Notes: generated by a model not told the origin, from the sequence alone. Positions 19,478 through 31,118 are shown, numbered from the stretch's first letter. The stretch is DNA of 64,000 nucleotides from Paralithodes platypus (GCA_032716605.1 CM064571.1:14772679-14836678), one strand, 5' to 3'. Translations and numbers: made by a program.

Positions 19478-19773
19478 TAGTAGTCTTGGAAAATCCAACG
19501 TCAAGGCTATTAACCTAATTGCAATGACGACTTGTCTATTTTGACTGCTATGTCGTCATTCCAACCGCGGTTAAAAAGAAAACGTCTAGAGTCTACTCCT
19601 TATCTTGCTCTAGGAGACGTTGTACATTAACCAAAACTACCACCGAAGGTGAAAAAAGCATAGATAGAGAAGAAAAAGGGGTTTACCTTAGTTACCGCTT
19701 AAGGCCCATCCCGTGTTCCGTCATGTGCAGATCCCTGTCGAACGTGCGCATGAGCGACCCTCTCTTGTCATCA
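19478..19773 (+). repeat. DIRS inverted terminal repeat, low-coordinate end
   Basis: Matches the reverse complement of 27130-27425 almost base for base, from 'tagtagtcttgg' to 'tctcttgtcatca'. Outside it, 19426-19477 is unique to this end and contains its own small palindromes (ggaggtttgacgtacctcc; ccaaataggaaaacctactatttgg-like). Confidence 0.92.
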
Positions 19774-19828
19774 CATCTCACGTCAGCAGAAGATGGGCAG
19801 GGGTCCGGCGTGAGGGAGGGTATTATGT

Positions 19829-19945
19829 ACGTTGGATTTTCCAAGACTACTACCAAATAGTAGGTTTTCCTATTTGGTAGGTTGGGAGGTACGTCAAACC
19901 TCCCAATTTGTTAGTAGTCTTGGCAAATCCAACGTCAAGGCTGCA
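19829..19945. repeat. DIRS internal complementary region
   Basis: 19829-19903 is the reverse complement of the low-coordinate outer end (19428-19505), and 19904-19945 is the reverse complement of the high-coordinate outer end (27398-27431). The join reads 'acctcccaatttgttag', placing both termini side by side. In the DIRS model this region templates completion of the ends and circularisation of the cDNA. Confidence 0.9.
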
Positions 19946-20385
19946 TAACAAATAGGAGGAGGACATCCAAGCCCAACCTACCAAAAAAACCAATGCATAA
20001 AACAAAATTACGAATGACAAAGACACAAGTTAAACAAGAGAGTTTAATAAAAGAGTGAAAAAACTGAGGAGTAGCTAAAAAGAACAGTTTTAACACATGC
20101 CCGTCATTCATAGTAATGCAAAAACATAGACTTGTCTGAAACCAAAAAGGTACTGTACCCAAAAACCCTTTTCTTCAAAAACCAACAAAAACACTGAACA
20201 CAAGAACAAAAACACAATTTTCAATGTGGCAAAAACACTTATGTACTGGAACAATACATAATCCCAAACTTGCAATCCAGTGTTGCAAACCCGTACACCC
20301 CCCCCCCCCCTTTGTCAAAACAAAACAAAGGAAAAAGAACGAGGGACAAGGGGGGAAGACCAGGGATCTTCGCCAGAGCACCAGG
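19946..20385. other. DIRS 3' non-coding region
   Basis: AC-rich sequence between the internal complementary region and the recombinase end, including a C-run at 20299-20310. No coding is supported. Confidence 0.55.
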
Positions 20386-21320
20386 AAACACGACCCCCGA
20401 GAGCAATCACCGGCCGAGGGGGTCGAACACTGGACACGGAGAGGTAGGAGGAGATGAAGGAATTGATAGAAGACCACAAAACCGCTGAGGCAATGGCAGG
20501 GAAGGATCGACGTGGCAGGAACCGGAAGGAGGCAGCAAAGGATCTGACATCGTGCGCAGAACCCCTACAAACAGGGTGACGGGCACGAACGGTCCGACAA
20601 ACGTGGCGGCCCATCTGCACCTGCGAGAGCCTCCCACCTGTCCGAGGAGACACCCACACAGCAGTACCCGAAGGCGGCGCCACAGACGCAACAGAGGAGT
20701 GCAAGGCTGACACCGGGCACAACACATGGCGAGGATGCCCACGCTGTAAAGCCTGGACCTCGAAAGGCTGGAAAGCGTGGTAACAAAAGGAGGGGAGGAG
20801 GCGAACGAGACGCCATGCAAGGACGGGGAGAATCGCACGCAGTCCCGGGGACGTGACAATGCCGCTAGTGCAGACACCCGATCCCCAGTGGCCAGAGCGA
20901 CAAGGAAGAGTGGACGCCCGAGCAACGGAACCGGCGTAGCGGCCCTTGTATACGTGGGGGAAGCCAGAAGGACCAGAGCCCGCCCCAGATCCCACTGCGG
21001 AGGGACCTGGCGCGGAGGCGGTCGATCCCGGAAGGCAGCCGTCAGGAAGGAATCCAGCTCCCGTGGCGGAACGACCAGCCCAGCGACGGACCCAAAGAAC
21101 CCCCCGGACGGCAGACAAGTGGGTAGCTATAGCGTCGACTGGAAAGCGACGTGTACGGAAGAGGTGAAACAAGGAGCGTAGGACGAGGGAAGGAGAGCCA
21201 ACTGGCAGGCGAGTGGCCTGTAGCCACCTAGTAAAAGACCTCCAGCGGGACCCGTAAGTCCCCCAAGGAGAAGACGGCCTGGAACGCTGCAGGAAGTCAG
21301 TCAGGGCCCGGCCGGGAACC
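20386..21320 (-). pseudogene. DIRS tyrosine recombinase (two frames)
   Basis: The N-terminal SAM-like part (RALTDFLQRSRPSSPWGTYG, about 21312-21250) is in one frame. The Arg box LATGDRVSALAALSR (about 20900-20850) is in another. The His-x-x-Arg box SAHDVRSFAASF (about 20560-20525) and the nucleophile region SSINSFISSYL, with Tyr at 20444-20446, return to the first frame. So all four classical catalytic residues (R, H, R, Y) can be located, but at least two frame changes break the protein. It would integrate circular cDNA. Confidence 0.85.
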
Positions 21321-22520
21321 GGGAGCCACCGTGCCTCATGAACAAGCACGATGCGAAGGCCAAAGAGGTCCGCAGGGCCCCAACCTAGCCCAAGTGGAAG
21401 CCGGAGACAGGTAGAGGGACCGGACTCGGGCACCACCGCGGCAACCGGGCGGACCAAGTCCGTGCCGGCCACAGAGGCGCGAGGAGCCAGACGCAGCCGA
21501 GGTACAGCCGCAGCTCCGCGAGGACTGGGCACATCAACAGCGCGTCTGGGGGCGGAAAGATGAATATCGACCGCCACCCGTACCAGGCGACCATGAAAGC
21601 GTCCGGACCCCCCCCCGGAGCGCGAGGCCGGAGGGAGAGGTCCAGAGGCAACTGGCGCGGCACCCCCGATGCGAACAAGGCGACCTCCGGAACACCTCAG
21701 GAAGCCGCGAGGTCGGGGAACACAGTCCGTTTCATCGCCCATTCTACAAGAACGCCCTGCCCTCTCGACAGGGAGGGCCGCCCAAAGGGTGGCAGGCCCG
21801 GGCAGGGAGGAGGCATGCAAGGAGAAGGGGTGTCGGTCCGCGAGGAAGAACAACTCCACCGAGACCCCCAATAGAGTCAACGACCTGGGGGCCCCCCGCA
21901 TAAGGAAACAGGGGACAGCTTGTCTTGTCCAACCCGAAGGCCACCGACTTACCCCGAAGGGCCAGCGCGTGGTCCCGCAGGAAGAACAAAGGAACCAACA
22001 ATCCGAGGGCATAGACGGGTAAGAGGAGGGAGACCCACCCATCTGCCGGGAAGTGGACGTCCCAGGTTCGATTGGGAACCTCACCCAACCTCGCTCGACG
22101 TATCTGCGGTTACCGAGACCGTCGGCGGGGGGGGGAGATCCAGGGCACAGCCGCAGAGAGCGAGCCCCGAGCAAACCCAGCGACCGAAGCGTCGGCGCGA
22201 ACGGTACGCGGGAGCGGCAGGAGCCGATCCATAGGGGCAACGGAAACACCGCGGTGCCCAGGAGGAGGAGGCGGCGTAGCCAGAGGCTCCCTAAGGGAAG
22301 GGGCAGAGCGGCCCAATGCAGCGAACCCACGAACGAGTCCCAGAGCCACCCCGGGAGGGAGACCGAGTGCAATACGGCGAAGACCGTCCACCGAAGGTGC
22401 ACCGCGGCCGGCAGACCCCGGGGCACCGTAGCGCCGGACAAAAACCCATGCGAGACCGACCCATGGCACGACACGCGACGGGGTCAAGCGCGACTTGGGA
22501 ACATCGAAGGGGAACCCTAA
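21321..22520 (-). pseudogene. DIRS RNase H region, degraded
   Basis: Lies between RT and recombinase as in all DIRS pol regions. Part is readable as a long open frame (to 22474). Words such as 'LFFLADRHPF' and 'VDIHLSAPRRAVDV' hint at the RNase H end and the following linker, but the catalytic acidic residues cannot be placed with confidence because of frame changes. Confidence 0.5.
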
Positions 22521-23256
22521 CCGTGCGATGTTGCGAACGACGGTGAGGGCGTCGCCAATGCACAGTCCTAGGGCGTCGGAAAACTACCAACCAATCGGCC
22601 AAGGAAAACAAGATCTGGAGCCCGCTCCTGAGGAGAGGACCCAGAGCCTGCCCCACCAGTGCGGAGAAGATCTGCGGCGCGATGCGGAGACCGAAGGGAA
22701 GGCCGTCGAACAGGAACACACGATCGGAAGTCCGAACGGCCAAGAAGCGCTGGAAGCGAGGATGGAGAGGAACGAGCCAAGACGCATCCTGGAGGGCCAG
22801 CGACACTACCCACGACAGAGGGCACAGGGCCAGGCGTACCAGGGGTACCGGCAGCATCCGAAACCGGGTGTGCACGATGTGCCTGTTGAGGGCCGACAGA
22901 TCCACCACCGGTCGCATCGAGTCGCAGTTCGTCGACGGTACCAGAAAGACACGGGAGAGGAAAACCGGGTGACCGGCGGTCAACTCCCTCGACGCCACCC
23001 AGCTCGGGCATGGAAGGGAACACGTGGGCCACCTCTGAAGAGATGGGCCGGCGTCGGTGACAAGAGCGGAGTGGGGGTCTGGACGTCCACCTCCAGGTGA
23101 GACCCCTCCGCGCAACCCGCCGCCCCCAACCTCCCTCGCGGCTACCGAGGGGCGCAAGGGCGAAAACAACCCGAGGGAGCACCCGAGAGGAGGGGAGCGA
23201 CCCGGTACGCCAGGCGGAGAAGGAGAACAAGGAGGCCGACCCAGAGAACTACACAT
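22521..23256 (-). pseudogene. DIRS reverse transcriptase, catalytic site altered
   Basis: RPVVDLSALNRHI (about 22915-22870), SLALQDASWLVPLHPRF (motif A), FLFDGLPFGLRIAPQIF (motif B) and LFSLADWLV (motif C, 22585-22611) follow the DIRS RT order. Motif C should read Y-x-D-D-W; here it is S-L-A-D-W, with the first Asp replaced by Ala (codon at 22597-22599). The enzyme is therefore expected to be inactive. The N-terminal part (23256-22960) is Pro/Gly/Arg-rich. Confidence 0.85.
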
Positions 23257-25875
23257 TGTGTTGACGTGGAGGTACCCCCGGTACGGGCCGTGCGGGCATG
23301 AGCGCCACGTTGACCTCCTCTACCCCTGCCCCCCCCCCAACCTCGTCGAAAAGGGCGGGCCACCCCAACCCCAGGCCGGCGCGGGGCTGACCCCTTCGAA
23401 GGGCGGCCGGAAGCGGAAGGCCGGCCAGCCCCGACACAGAGGGGATGAAAGGGGCAAGAACAGAAGTGCGAGGCGGAACCGACGCACAGGCCAGCAACGT
23501 CCCAGTCCTGCGCCCGTGCAAGGCGGCAGCACTTGCAGCAGCACCCCGAAGAGGACCGGCAGAAGGACGGGACTGAGAAGACCCCGCGCGCGGCACAGCG
23601 CGTCGGTGCGTGACGTAAGCAGGGGCCGTAACGACACAGTGCGGCGTCGCGTGTCGGAAGCAGGGGCCGCCGACAGAGAAGCGTAGCATTCCCAAGCATC
23701 CTGCTTAAAAAAACCCGACGTATATAGCGCAGAGTACAACAAACCCTGACGAATAACCAAGGGGGCCGGCCGGCAGAATGAAGACCGTACCGTCGTGCGG
23801 TGCCGAGTTGCCGCGCACAAAACCGCCTTCAGCTCGGGCACCAAAGACACCGCGAGCCGAAGGTGGACCCGCTGAACGCGGTCCAAACCCTCGCGAAGAT
23901 CGCCTGGCGCAGACGCCTCGAAAAGCCGCAGGTGGTGAACAGACGTCTGGAGGGAACCTAAAGACAAGACAATAAGTCCGTCACCCTCCGTCGCAAGGGA
24001 AAAACCTTGGCGACAGAGGGCCGATCCGGGTGAGAGAAGAACGGGGTAGCAATAGAACAAAGTTCAAGAACGGGCGCGCTCATCCAGGACCAGAACGCGC
24101 CGTCCAACCCGCCGACAGACACAAGAGGAGGCAAAAGCAGGGACGACTCCGGGGGAGGGACGGAAGGAGAGCCGTCGACGGATCGGTGTGTGAAGTCGAA
24201 GGCCTCAGCAAACCAGGCCTCCAATGGGAGAGGGTGACCGAGCATGATGGCTAAGCCAGGCGTACCGGCGTCGCACAAACCTGTCCCATAGGAGGACAGA
24301 CCCGTCAACACAGCCAGGGACTGAACAGCCGGAAGGATGTCAGGGCGGCTGAAGTCTGACCAGAGCGTAGGCCTGCAGAAGGGAGGGGGACCGTAGCAGG
24401 GGTAGGTAGGGTGAGGTGCTGAGGGTGAGGCACCGCCAAGAAGAGGGAGTCTTCCATCGACTCCAAGCGCCCGTCGAAGCGTAACACAACCCAGCCCTGC
24501 ATAGCCGACAATTGATCCGAGAGAGGCTACCCCCCCCCCCCCCCCCCCAGATTGGTCGGCCCGCAGGGGCGAGCGTGAGCGGGAGTGAGACCCACGACAC
24601 GAACCAGCAGCGTCGCGGCCCAAGGAAGGCGAGCGACGACGGTTGTGTCGCCGTTGAGGGACTCGTCCCCGATCACGAACAGCCGAGGGGGAAACAGCAC
24701 CATTCCCCTCTTCCAGCGACACATCAGCTCCTGAGAAAGGGGACCCCGAAACCTCGCGAAACCCCACCGAGGCAAGAGGAGGGGTACCCCCCTGGCGAGA
24801 CGGTAAGTGAAGGTCAGGAAGAGAAGAATGAGGAGGAGCAGGACGACGGGAGTGGGAAGGCTGGCCGGGTGAAAGGAGGCCAGGAGCCGCGGGGGGAAAC
24901 AGAGCAAGGATCCCCGGGGCTGAGATAACAGGGCGGCCCGACACCGAGGCGGAGGAGGGAGGGACCACCACCGTGGGACGAGACCGTGAAGGAAGAATAG
25001 GCACTGAAGCAGGTGAAGTAGGAGAAGCAACGACATCCAGGCGGACCCTCCTGGACAGTGTAGGAGGAGGGAGCAGAGGGCCAGCTACAGCATGAACAAC
25101 CGCGCGCGGAGAGGACAACGTAAGAGGAAGTCGTCTGGGCTGGGGAAGCGGGCGGAAGGGAGTAGAGCCCCTATCCGTAGAGGCCAGGGGAGGAGCCGCT
25201 AACCCCGGCCTCAGGGCGAGAACCATGACGAGGGCGATGGGCGTCGTCAAGGCGATCAGGAGGACGACGAGGCGAGCGAGAGCGTGGACGGAGCCGGGGA
25301 ACCCCCCGACGATGGGACGACCGGCTGCGGGACCCAGGGGAGGGGGCCCGAGCAGGGAGAGGGCCAGGTAAATGGCCGTCAGTCGGGTCAGGGATACCCA
25401 GGGCGACGCGGATCCGGTCGGCAACAAAGGCCGGGGAACGGTGGCCCACAGTCCTAATGTGGCGGGAGACCATCGTCCACACCGACGGAAGGGAAGCAGG
25501 AGGCCACAGCCGCCGCCGAGGAACCAGGGCCATGGAGCAGCACAACCACCAGGGCCAGACACGTGCCACACAGAGCAGGGAGGTAGGCCGTAGAGGACAC
25601 ACAGAGCGAGTGGCGCAAGCAGGACTTGTGGCTCTCCAAGCACGGGGAGCGACAACCAAGGCGAAAGCAAGGCAGCCTACCTGCACTAGAAGAACACACA
25701 CCATAATCAGCACGTCGAAGGAGTAAGTGGAGAGAATGTCCAAGAAGAACCAGGGTAGGAGCATGGGGAAACAGGAACACACATGCAAACAGGTAACCGT
25801 ACTCACCCTAAACTGGGAGCACAGAGGTAGGTGAGGAGGGCGGCCGAGGCGGAAGAGCACTAGCAGAACCTGCAA
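23257..25875 (-). pseudogene. DIRS gag-like region, frame-broken
   Basis: The minus strand is coding-like over about 2.6 kb but in changing frames. It starts with a segment containing VWTMVSRHIRTVGHRSPAF and an SR/RS-rich stretch (about 25470-25200), then a long frame (to 23958) with PLEEGNGAVSPSAV-like words and a hydrophobic C-terminal part, then another frame (24060-23320) with LREGLDRVQRVHLRLAVS. Position before RT identifies it as gag. No zinc knuckle seen. C-runs (24530-24548, 23330-23338) coincide with frame changes. Confidence 0.6.
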
Positions 25876-27129
25876 AGATGGAGAAAGTGTTAACCACCAC
25901 TCAACAGCTTACATGCAGGGCCTATAACACCAGTAAAGTGCATACACCAATATAGTATCAGGCAACAAGATGACATAACAAAAGTCAATAGTGAAAGCCA
26001 ACTATTACCGCAAATTTGCGGGCCAATGGAGGCATAACCGTACCGACACCACCCTCCTGCAATTTCGCGGGACCCCCCAACGATCTCCGCAAATTTGCGG
26101 GGAACCGAAATGTCCCAGAGGACCGAATCGAGCACCCCCAAATTTGCGGGACCGGCCGAGATGGTCCGGCGCCGAAAAAGCGAGAGGAGCGTCTAGGGAA
26201 TACCAAAAGAGGCCCAGAAAAAAGCGTCATCTCCTTATGAACTCCAAGCGACGATGGCCATCAAGCTGAGCAGTGTCTTCCTTGATAATATCCTGTCACG
26301 CCCGGTCAAGGGAGAGGCAAGGAAGACACACCAGGGGAGAGGAGGCAAATCCCCTAGGAACCACCCAACCCACAGAGATAGAGCAAAGCCCATGAGGAGA
26401 AGTGGCAGGAAGGGTGGTTTGGCACAAACAGGGGCCCCCGTAGGGTACCCCAGGATTGGGCAAAAGGGTATGAAAGGATGGAGGTGAAAACAGTAAGGGT
26501 TCACATAAAACAGTAAATGAAACTGGCGAGAAAAAGGGTGGCCTAGTTGTGAGGAGAGAATGTGTCAGGGGCGAAAAACCCTGTGGTGTGTGGGAGGGGC
26601 CCCCGTGGGGTACCCCAGGATATCACGAACCACCAAGCGCCCAGGCCCTTGAGGACACAGTGAAGGCTCGAAAGGGGGGACTCGGGAATAACGCTAATAA
26701 TGCGGCCGACACAAACCCTACAAACAAGCACCGCCACCACGAAATCTCAGATCGTGAACCAACTGTACGTACCTAGGCTATGAAAATATGAAAACTCATA
26801 GGGGCATAGCAAATCCTGAATGAGAAACAAGCTAGGCTAAAATAAGCTAAAAGCTAAACTATGCCCAGAACTAACAGGAAAAAAGAATATGAAAAGAGAA
26901 AGGAATGAAAAACACACACGAGGAACGCCATGGCGCCCCCGTACCTTCGGTAGCTATTTCCACCACGCGTCTCCATTAAACACACTAGGAGCCCATTTAC
27001 GTGTGCCCTAGATCACGGTAACATCTGTCTAACAAAAAAGAAGGCCAGACTAAGCCGAACGAAACCTAAACAGGGTGAATTAAAGGAGCACAACAAAAGC
27101 GACTTCATTCAATGGAGCGCGTGAAAAAA
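25876..27129. other. DIRS 5' leader with AAATTTGCGG palindromes
   Basis: Non-coding leader between ITR and gag. Four copies of a (cc)gcaaatttgcgg-type palindrome occur at about 26007-26021, 26054-26067 (variant with ttcgcgg), 26089-26103 and 26138-26151. A second pair of direct repeats, 'ggggcccccgt.gggtacccc', occurs near 26430 and 26597. Confidence 0.6.
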
Positions 27130-27425
27130 TGATGACAAGAGAGGGTCGCTCATGCGCACGTTCGACAGGGATCTGCACATGACGGAACACGGGATGGGCC
27201 TTAAGCGGTAACTAAGGTAAACCCCTTTTTCTTCTCTTCTATGCTTTTTTCACCTTCGGTGGTAGTTTTGGTTAATGTACAACGTCTCCTAGAGCAAGAT
27301 AAGGAGTAGACTCTAGACGTTTTCTTTTTAACCGCGGTTGGAATGACGACATAGCAGTCAAAATAGACAAGTCGTCATTGCAATTAGGTTAATAGCCTTG
27401 ACGTTGGATTTGCCAAGACTACTAA
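27130..27425 (-). repeat. DIRS inverted terminal repeat, high-coordinate end
   Basis: Reverse complement of 19478-19773 with only a few differences (e.g. aaatcc context and a T-run length). The outer 27426-27431 completes the end that pairs with the internal complementary region. Confidence 0.92.
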
Positions 27426-27431
27426 CAAATT

Positions 27432-27683
27432 ATTGTATTTTTACGCTTTTAACCCCATTTTCCCTGAACTTCATAGCCCTCCCCACTTGTGGGGGGCGTG
27501 TTTTTAGATTGTGGGATAATGGGTAAATACTCATTTCCACTCCTCTTCAGTATAAAACAACACTATATCTGAAGGAAAAAATTACAAAAAACAAAATAAA
27601 ACTTACTGAAATCGCTGTCGGTCCAAAAAGTCAGGTTTACCGCGGGTGCCTCCCCCATAGTTGAAAGAGTGACAGGGCCAAAA
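27432..27683. other. Unassigned DNA flanking DIRS
   Basis: A short hairpin 'ccccacttgtgggggg' near 27482; nothing else is recognised. Confidence 0.4.
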
Positions 27684-28430
27684 TCAAGGGACGTTCGAGC
27701 CAAAATGCCTGGACACACGGAGTTTGAAGCAATTTAAGTCATAGGAAATGGGAAAGACTGATTCTGGGAGAGAGTTCCAGAGCTCAGATGTTGAGTAGAA
27801 GAAAGTTTGAGAGTAACGTTTCACTCTTGGGTTGGAGAGTTGCACAGAGTAGAGGTGGGATTGAGTTGCAAGACGGGTACCACGTGCCCTACGTAAAGGA
27901 GGTGGTATGCACTGGGATAGCTCTGAGGAACACTGATTATTATAGTAGCGATAGAATAGCGAGAGAGATGCAACATTGCGGCGGAGAGAGAGAGATTGCA
28001 GAGAGTTGGTGAGTGGACGGGAGTTAATGATACGAAAGGCCTTCCTTTCAACCTTGTCTAGAAGAGTGGTGTGAGAGGAACCTCCCCACACATGTGAACA
28101 ATACTCAATAGGCTACAAGGGCGCACTATGCCCCTGTACAGAGCAAGAAGCTGTGCAGGGGAAAAAAAAAACCTAAGGCGGTTGAGCACACCTAGCTTCT
28201 GAGAGGCTGCCTTAGCAAGACTGGTAATATGGTCCTTCCAAATGAGAGCAGAAGAAAAAGAGACACCAAGAATATTGAGAGAAGATGAAGGGTTGATTTT
28301 TGTATTGTTGAAGAAAAAAGGATAGTCCGCTGGGAGATCCTGACGGGTAGATAGATGGAGAAATTGGGTTTTGGAAGCATTAAAGTTAACAAGGTTTTCT
28401 TTCAAGAAAGTTTCAAGGTTTCTTTTTTTA
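27684..28430 (-). pseudogene. LINE 3' fragment (Jockey/CR1-group RT C-terminus)
   Basis: The minus strand starts at about 28425 with words FNASKTQFLHLS, ILGVSFSSALIWKDHI and LNRLRFFFSPAQLLALYRGI. It changes frame near 28110 before EYCSHVWGG, then continues in 28091-27684 with LLDKVERKAFRIINSR and a C-terminal WNSLP word. These are the thumb and C-terminal regions that follow the RT palm in Jockey/CR1-type ORF2. The palm is absent, so this is a 5' truncated copy. Confidence 0.82.
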
Positions 28431-28520
28431 AGATGGAAAATATGGAGACCAAAATTGTGTCAATTTATTTTTTATTTATTTTTATTTTTTTAATTAGGCC
28501 ATAGGCTAGGCTACTGTAGC

Positions 28521-28521
<1 letters not shown>

Positions 28522-28594
<73 letters not shown>
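28522..28594. repeat. (TA)n microsatellite
   Basis: About 36 TA units directly before the 'tagcgcaacggagcggcg' start of a hAT-MITE-like fragment. Confidence 0.95.
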
Positions 28595-28596
<2 letters not shown>

Positions 28597-28630
28597 CGCA
28601 ACGGAGCGGCGAGCGCCAAAGGCGCGAGCT

Positions 28631-29485
28631 TTAACCCTTCCAGCCCGGGTGTCCTGTTCAGGGTGTCAAACAACGCTGGTTTTTTTAGTGATAACGCAAA
28701 TGAACTGTTTGTATAATGATAACAGAAACTCCCCCAACCCTTTTTTTTTTCTTTAAGAAACAAAAAAGGTAAATTGACATAATTTTGGTTTCCATATTTT
28801 CCATCTTGATTGCTTTTAGATTGCAGGAAATACTGTTTTAGACACCTAAATTCTCAAAAAAATCACAGGGCCCCCGGGGGCATCACAGGGCCCCTGGGGG
28901 CATGCCCCCGGACCCCCCTAGAGCGAGCGCCTTCGCCACTCCGTCGCGCTATAATGATAACAAAATAATAAACCATAATGATAACACAATTCATATTTTG
29001 TGGATTGACACCCTGGTCCTGTTACTAGGTCACCACAAAAGAAGGGCAGGAGCCCGGGTGTCCTGTTACTAGGCAGTAAGCTTTCAAGCCTATTCAGCTT
29101 GGTCTGAACGCCGTGTGTCCGACGCATGTAAACAAAGCCGATCGTTGCGTCACCGCACCTCCAAAAACAATAAGGAGACGTCGGATCAATGTTATTGTTG
29201 TGACGTAAGACGAAATTAGTGTCTGAAAAGCTCCGATATTGTCAACATCGCGGAAAAATTCGCTCCACTGAAATCGTCATCACAACTGAGCCAGTTGACT
29301 TACAGAGTTCTACTCAACGCCAGTCTACAGATTGAAAACCGCACTACGTTTATAGATGCGTGGGAAATTTCTAGCAGTTAAAATAAACAAAAATACGGTA
29401 GCCTAGGCCTAGACGTTTTTCGGCCAGATCGCCCGGGTACGCCGCACTGTCATTGTGAGAGCTAGCCCGGGCCCGGAGGGTTTAA
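28631..29485 (-). mobile_element. TTAA-target MITE (piggyBac-like), host to a nested hAT MITE
   Basis: Body 28635-29481 between TTAA at 28631-28634 and 29482-29485. Left end CCCTTCCAGCCCGGG; right end, read inverted, AACCCTCCGGGCCCGGG. In reverse orientation its interior shares 'ggccgaaaaacgtcta' and 'tgtttacatgcgtcgga' with the MITEs at 32406-33971 and 33422-33901, so all three belong to one family. No coding. Confidence 0.85.
28651..29023 (-). mobile_element. hAT-type MITE, complete, 8-bp target duplication GTCCTGTT
   Basis: Element 28659-29015 (357 bp) with exact inverted ends CAGGGTGTCA / TGACACCCTG and flanks GTCCTGTT at 28651-28658 and 29016-29023. It is the same family as 18554-18882, in opposite orientation, and sits inside the TTAA MITE, so it inserted later. 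Confidence 0.93.
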
Positions 29486-29610
29486 AGAGGTCAGGGGCAT
29501 GCCCCCCCAGGATTTTTTTTGAGAATTGAGGTGTCTAAAACAGCATTTCCTGCAATCTAAAAGCAATCAAGATGGAAAATATAGAGACCAAAATTGTGAC
29601 AATTTAGGCC

Positions 29611-31080
29611 TAGCCTACTTTTTTTTTTTTAATTAGGCTTGGCCTAGGCAGTACTATATAGGCTAAGCCTATTCCAAAACTTAAGAGTAGGCTTAGGCTA
29701 GGACCTAGGTTAGCTTAAGCTGACCGTTTTGGTGGGGTCAGTACTCAAGGTATTAGTGAGATGGGTCTATAATAGCCTTGTAGGCTCTGGGCCGATCGGC
29801 TTTTTGCAGACTCCCATTTTCTTATGTTCTTAGGCCTAGGCTATGTAACCTAGTCTTTAAAAGAAAAAATACAGGTAACAGGAATGTTAGGTTAAATAGG
29901 CCTAGGCTTGGCATAGGCTATAGCCTAGGTTAGGCTAGCCTAGACTAAAATCCAAAGGTACCGGTAGGTTACGATAAAAATATATTCGGCTATACCTATA
30001 GCCTAGGCTAGCCTAGGCCTATTCCCACAAGAAGGCTAGGCATCGTCATATCTGTAATCTAACCCTCCAAGGCTAGGCCTAAATAACACTTACCTGGCTA
30101 GCCACTAGCCTAGGCTTAATTTCTTCCACTGTCCACCTACACAATCAGGGTGCCAAAACAGAAAATATCAAGTTCTGGATAATTTTTCTAAGCTTACAAG
30201 GATCAACTCGGTGTGGGGGGCACAGCCACAGCCCCCCGCTACATAACAGGGGGTCCGGGGGGCTTTGCCCCCCAGGCCGCCGGAGAAATTTTGAGATGTG
30301 AAGGTAAATATACGCACAATACATGCTCAAAATTTATTTAAAGGAATAAATAATATTGTACGGTACGGTAAGTAAAAGAGATGTTATGTATGTTTACTGG
30401 TGTTTAATCAGGATACTAGGGGAGCTGGCTGCCTGTACTTCAGTCTCAAAGGGATTCACTTCAGGTCCACTAATAGGCCTATAGGCATTGAAAACAGGTT
30501 TTTAAATTATTCTTAGCAGTCCCTGTTTTAGTTTTGTAACTTTTGTCCAATAAAGATTTCATGTATATTTGTTGTTGCATTCCAAGAACTATTACATACC
30601 GGTACTTAATTTATATCCTTTCATATGATACATGAGTTATTAGGCCTATAGAGTACTGGTTAAAATACATACCGGTACCAAGTTTCAAGAATAAACTTTG
30701 ATTAGAACATTTGTTTGTCTATTATTTTCCCTGGGCCGAGTAAAAAATACCTGGCTAGGCTATTCCCATCTCGGGTTAAGTCCTAACCTAACCTAACCTA
30801 ACCCTAATATAATATAATATAATATACCAGTATAATAAGTTATGTCATAACATAACATTACCTGGGAAAGAGAGGGCAGGGACCCTGGGTGACCCATAGC
30901 GCATTTTAAGACTGTTATTTCTCAGTAAATACTGGTTTCCGACATTTAATTAAACATCCTACAAGTTCTAACCAGTCCCCTGAACAGTTTTTAATAGGTT
31001 ACTTGAGGATATTTTAACGGGACCATAGGTAAACATTTATCCTGTATATATATATATAAATATATAGGCTATATATATAT
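29611..31080. other. Unassigned; dense 'taggcct' words and a hairpin at 30205-30290
   Basis: No coding. The palindromic word AGGCCT recurs many times. At 30146 'cagggtgccaaaacag' resembles a hAT MITE end, and 30205-30290 has a GC-rich hairpin ('ggggggctttgcccccc') like the one in the hAT MITEs, so an old relative may start there; no opposite end was found. A short (TATAA)n-like tract lies at 30808-30832. Confidence 0.4.
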
Positions 31081-31118
31081 ATAGCGCAATGGAGCGGCGA
31101 GCGCCGAAGGCGCGTGCT

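Larger units (their letters stand above)
19423..27431 (-). mobile_element. DIRS1-like tyrosine-recombinase retrotransposon
   Basis: Eight kb on the minus strand with gag-like, RT, RNase H-region and tyrosine recombinase coding in that order. It has inverted terminal repeats (19478-19773 and 27130-27425) and an internal complementary region (19829-19945) that joins the two outer ends head to tail. The ends share the trinucleotide ATT at 19423-19425 and 27429-27431, and there is no target duplication, both as expected for DIRS. DIRS1-like elements are known to be widespread in decapods. All proteins are frame-broken, so the copy is dead. Confidence 0.93.
28595..29610 (+). repeat. hAT-MITE-like repeat copy split by a TTAA element
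   Basis: The left piece 28595-28634 ('gcgcaacggagcggcgagcg' to 'gctttaa') and the right piece 29482-29610 ('aaagaggtcaggggcatgcc' to 'gaccaaaattgtgacaattt') together match the body of the hAT MITE at 18554-18882. The 847-bp insertion between them is flanked by TTAA. Confidence 0.75.

Noticed and set aside
20315..25670. Numerous plus-strand open frames opposite the DIRS element (e.g. 21560-22520, 23057-23686)
   Set aside because: They are shadows of the GC-rich minus-strand DIRS coding; no domain is readable on the plus strand.
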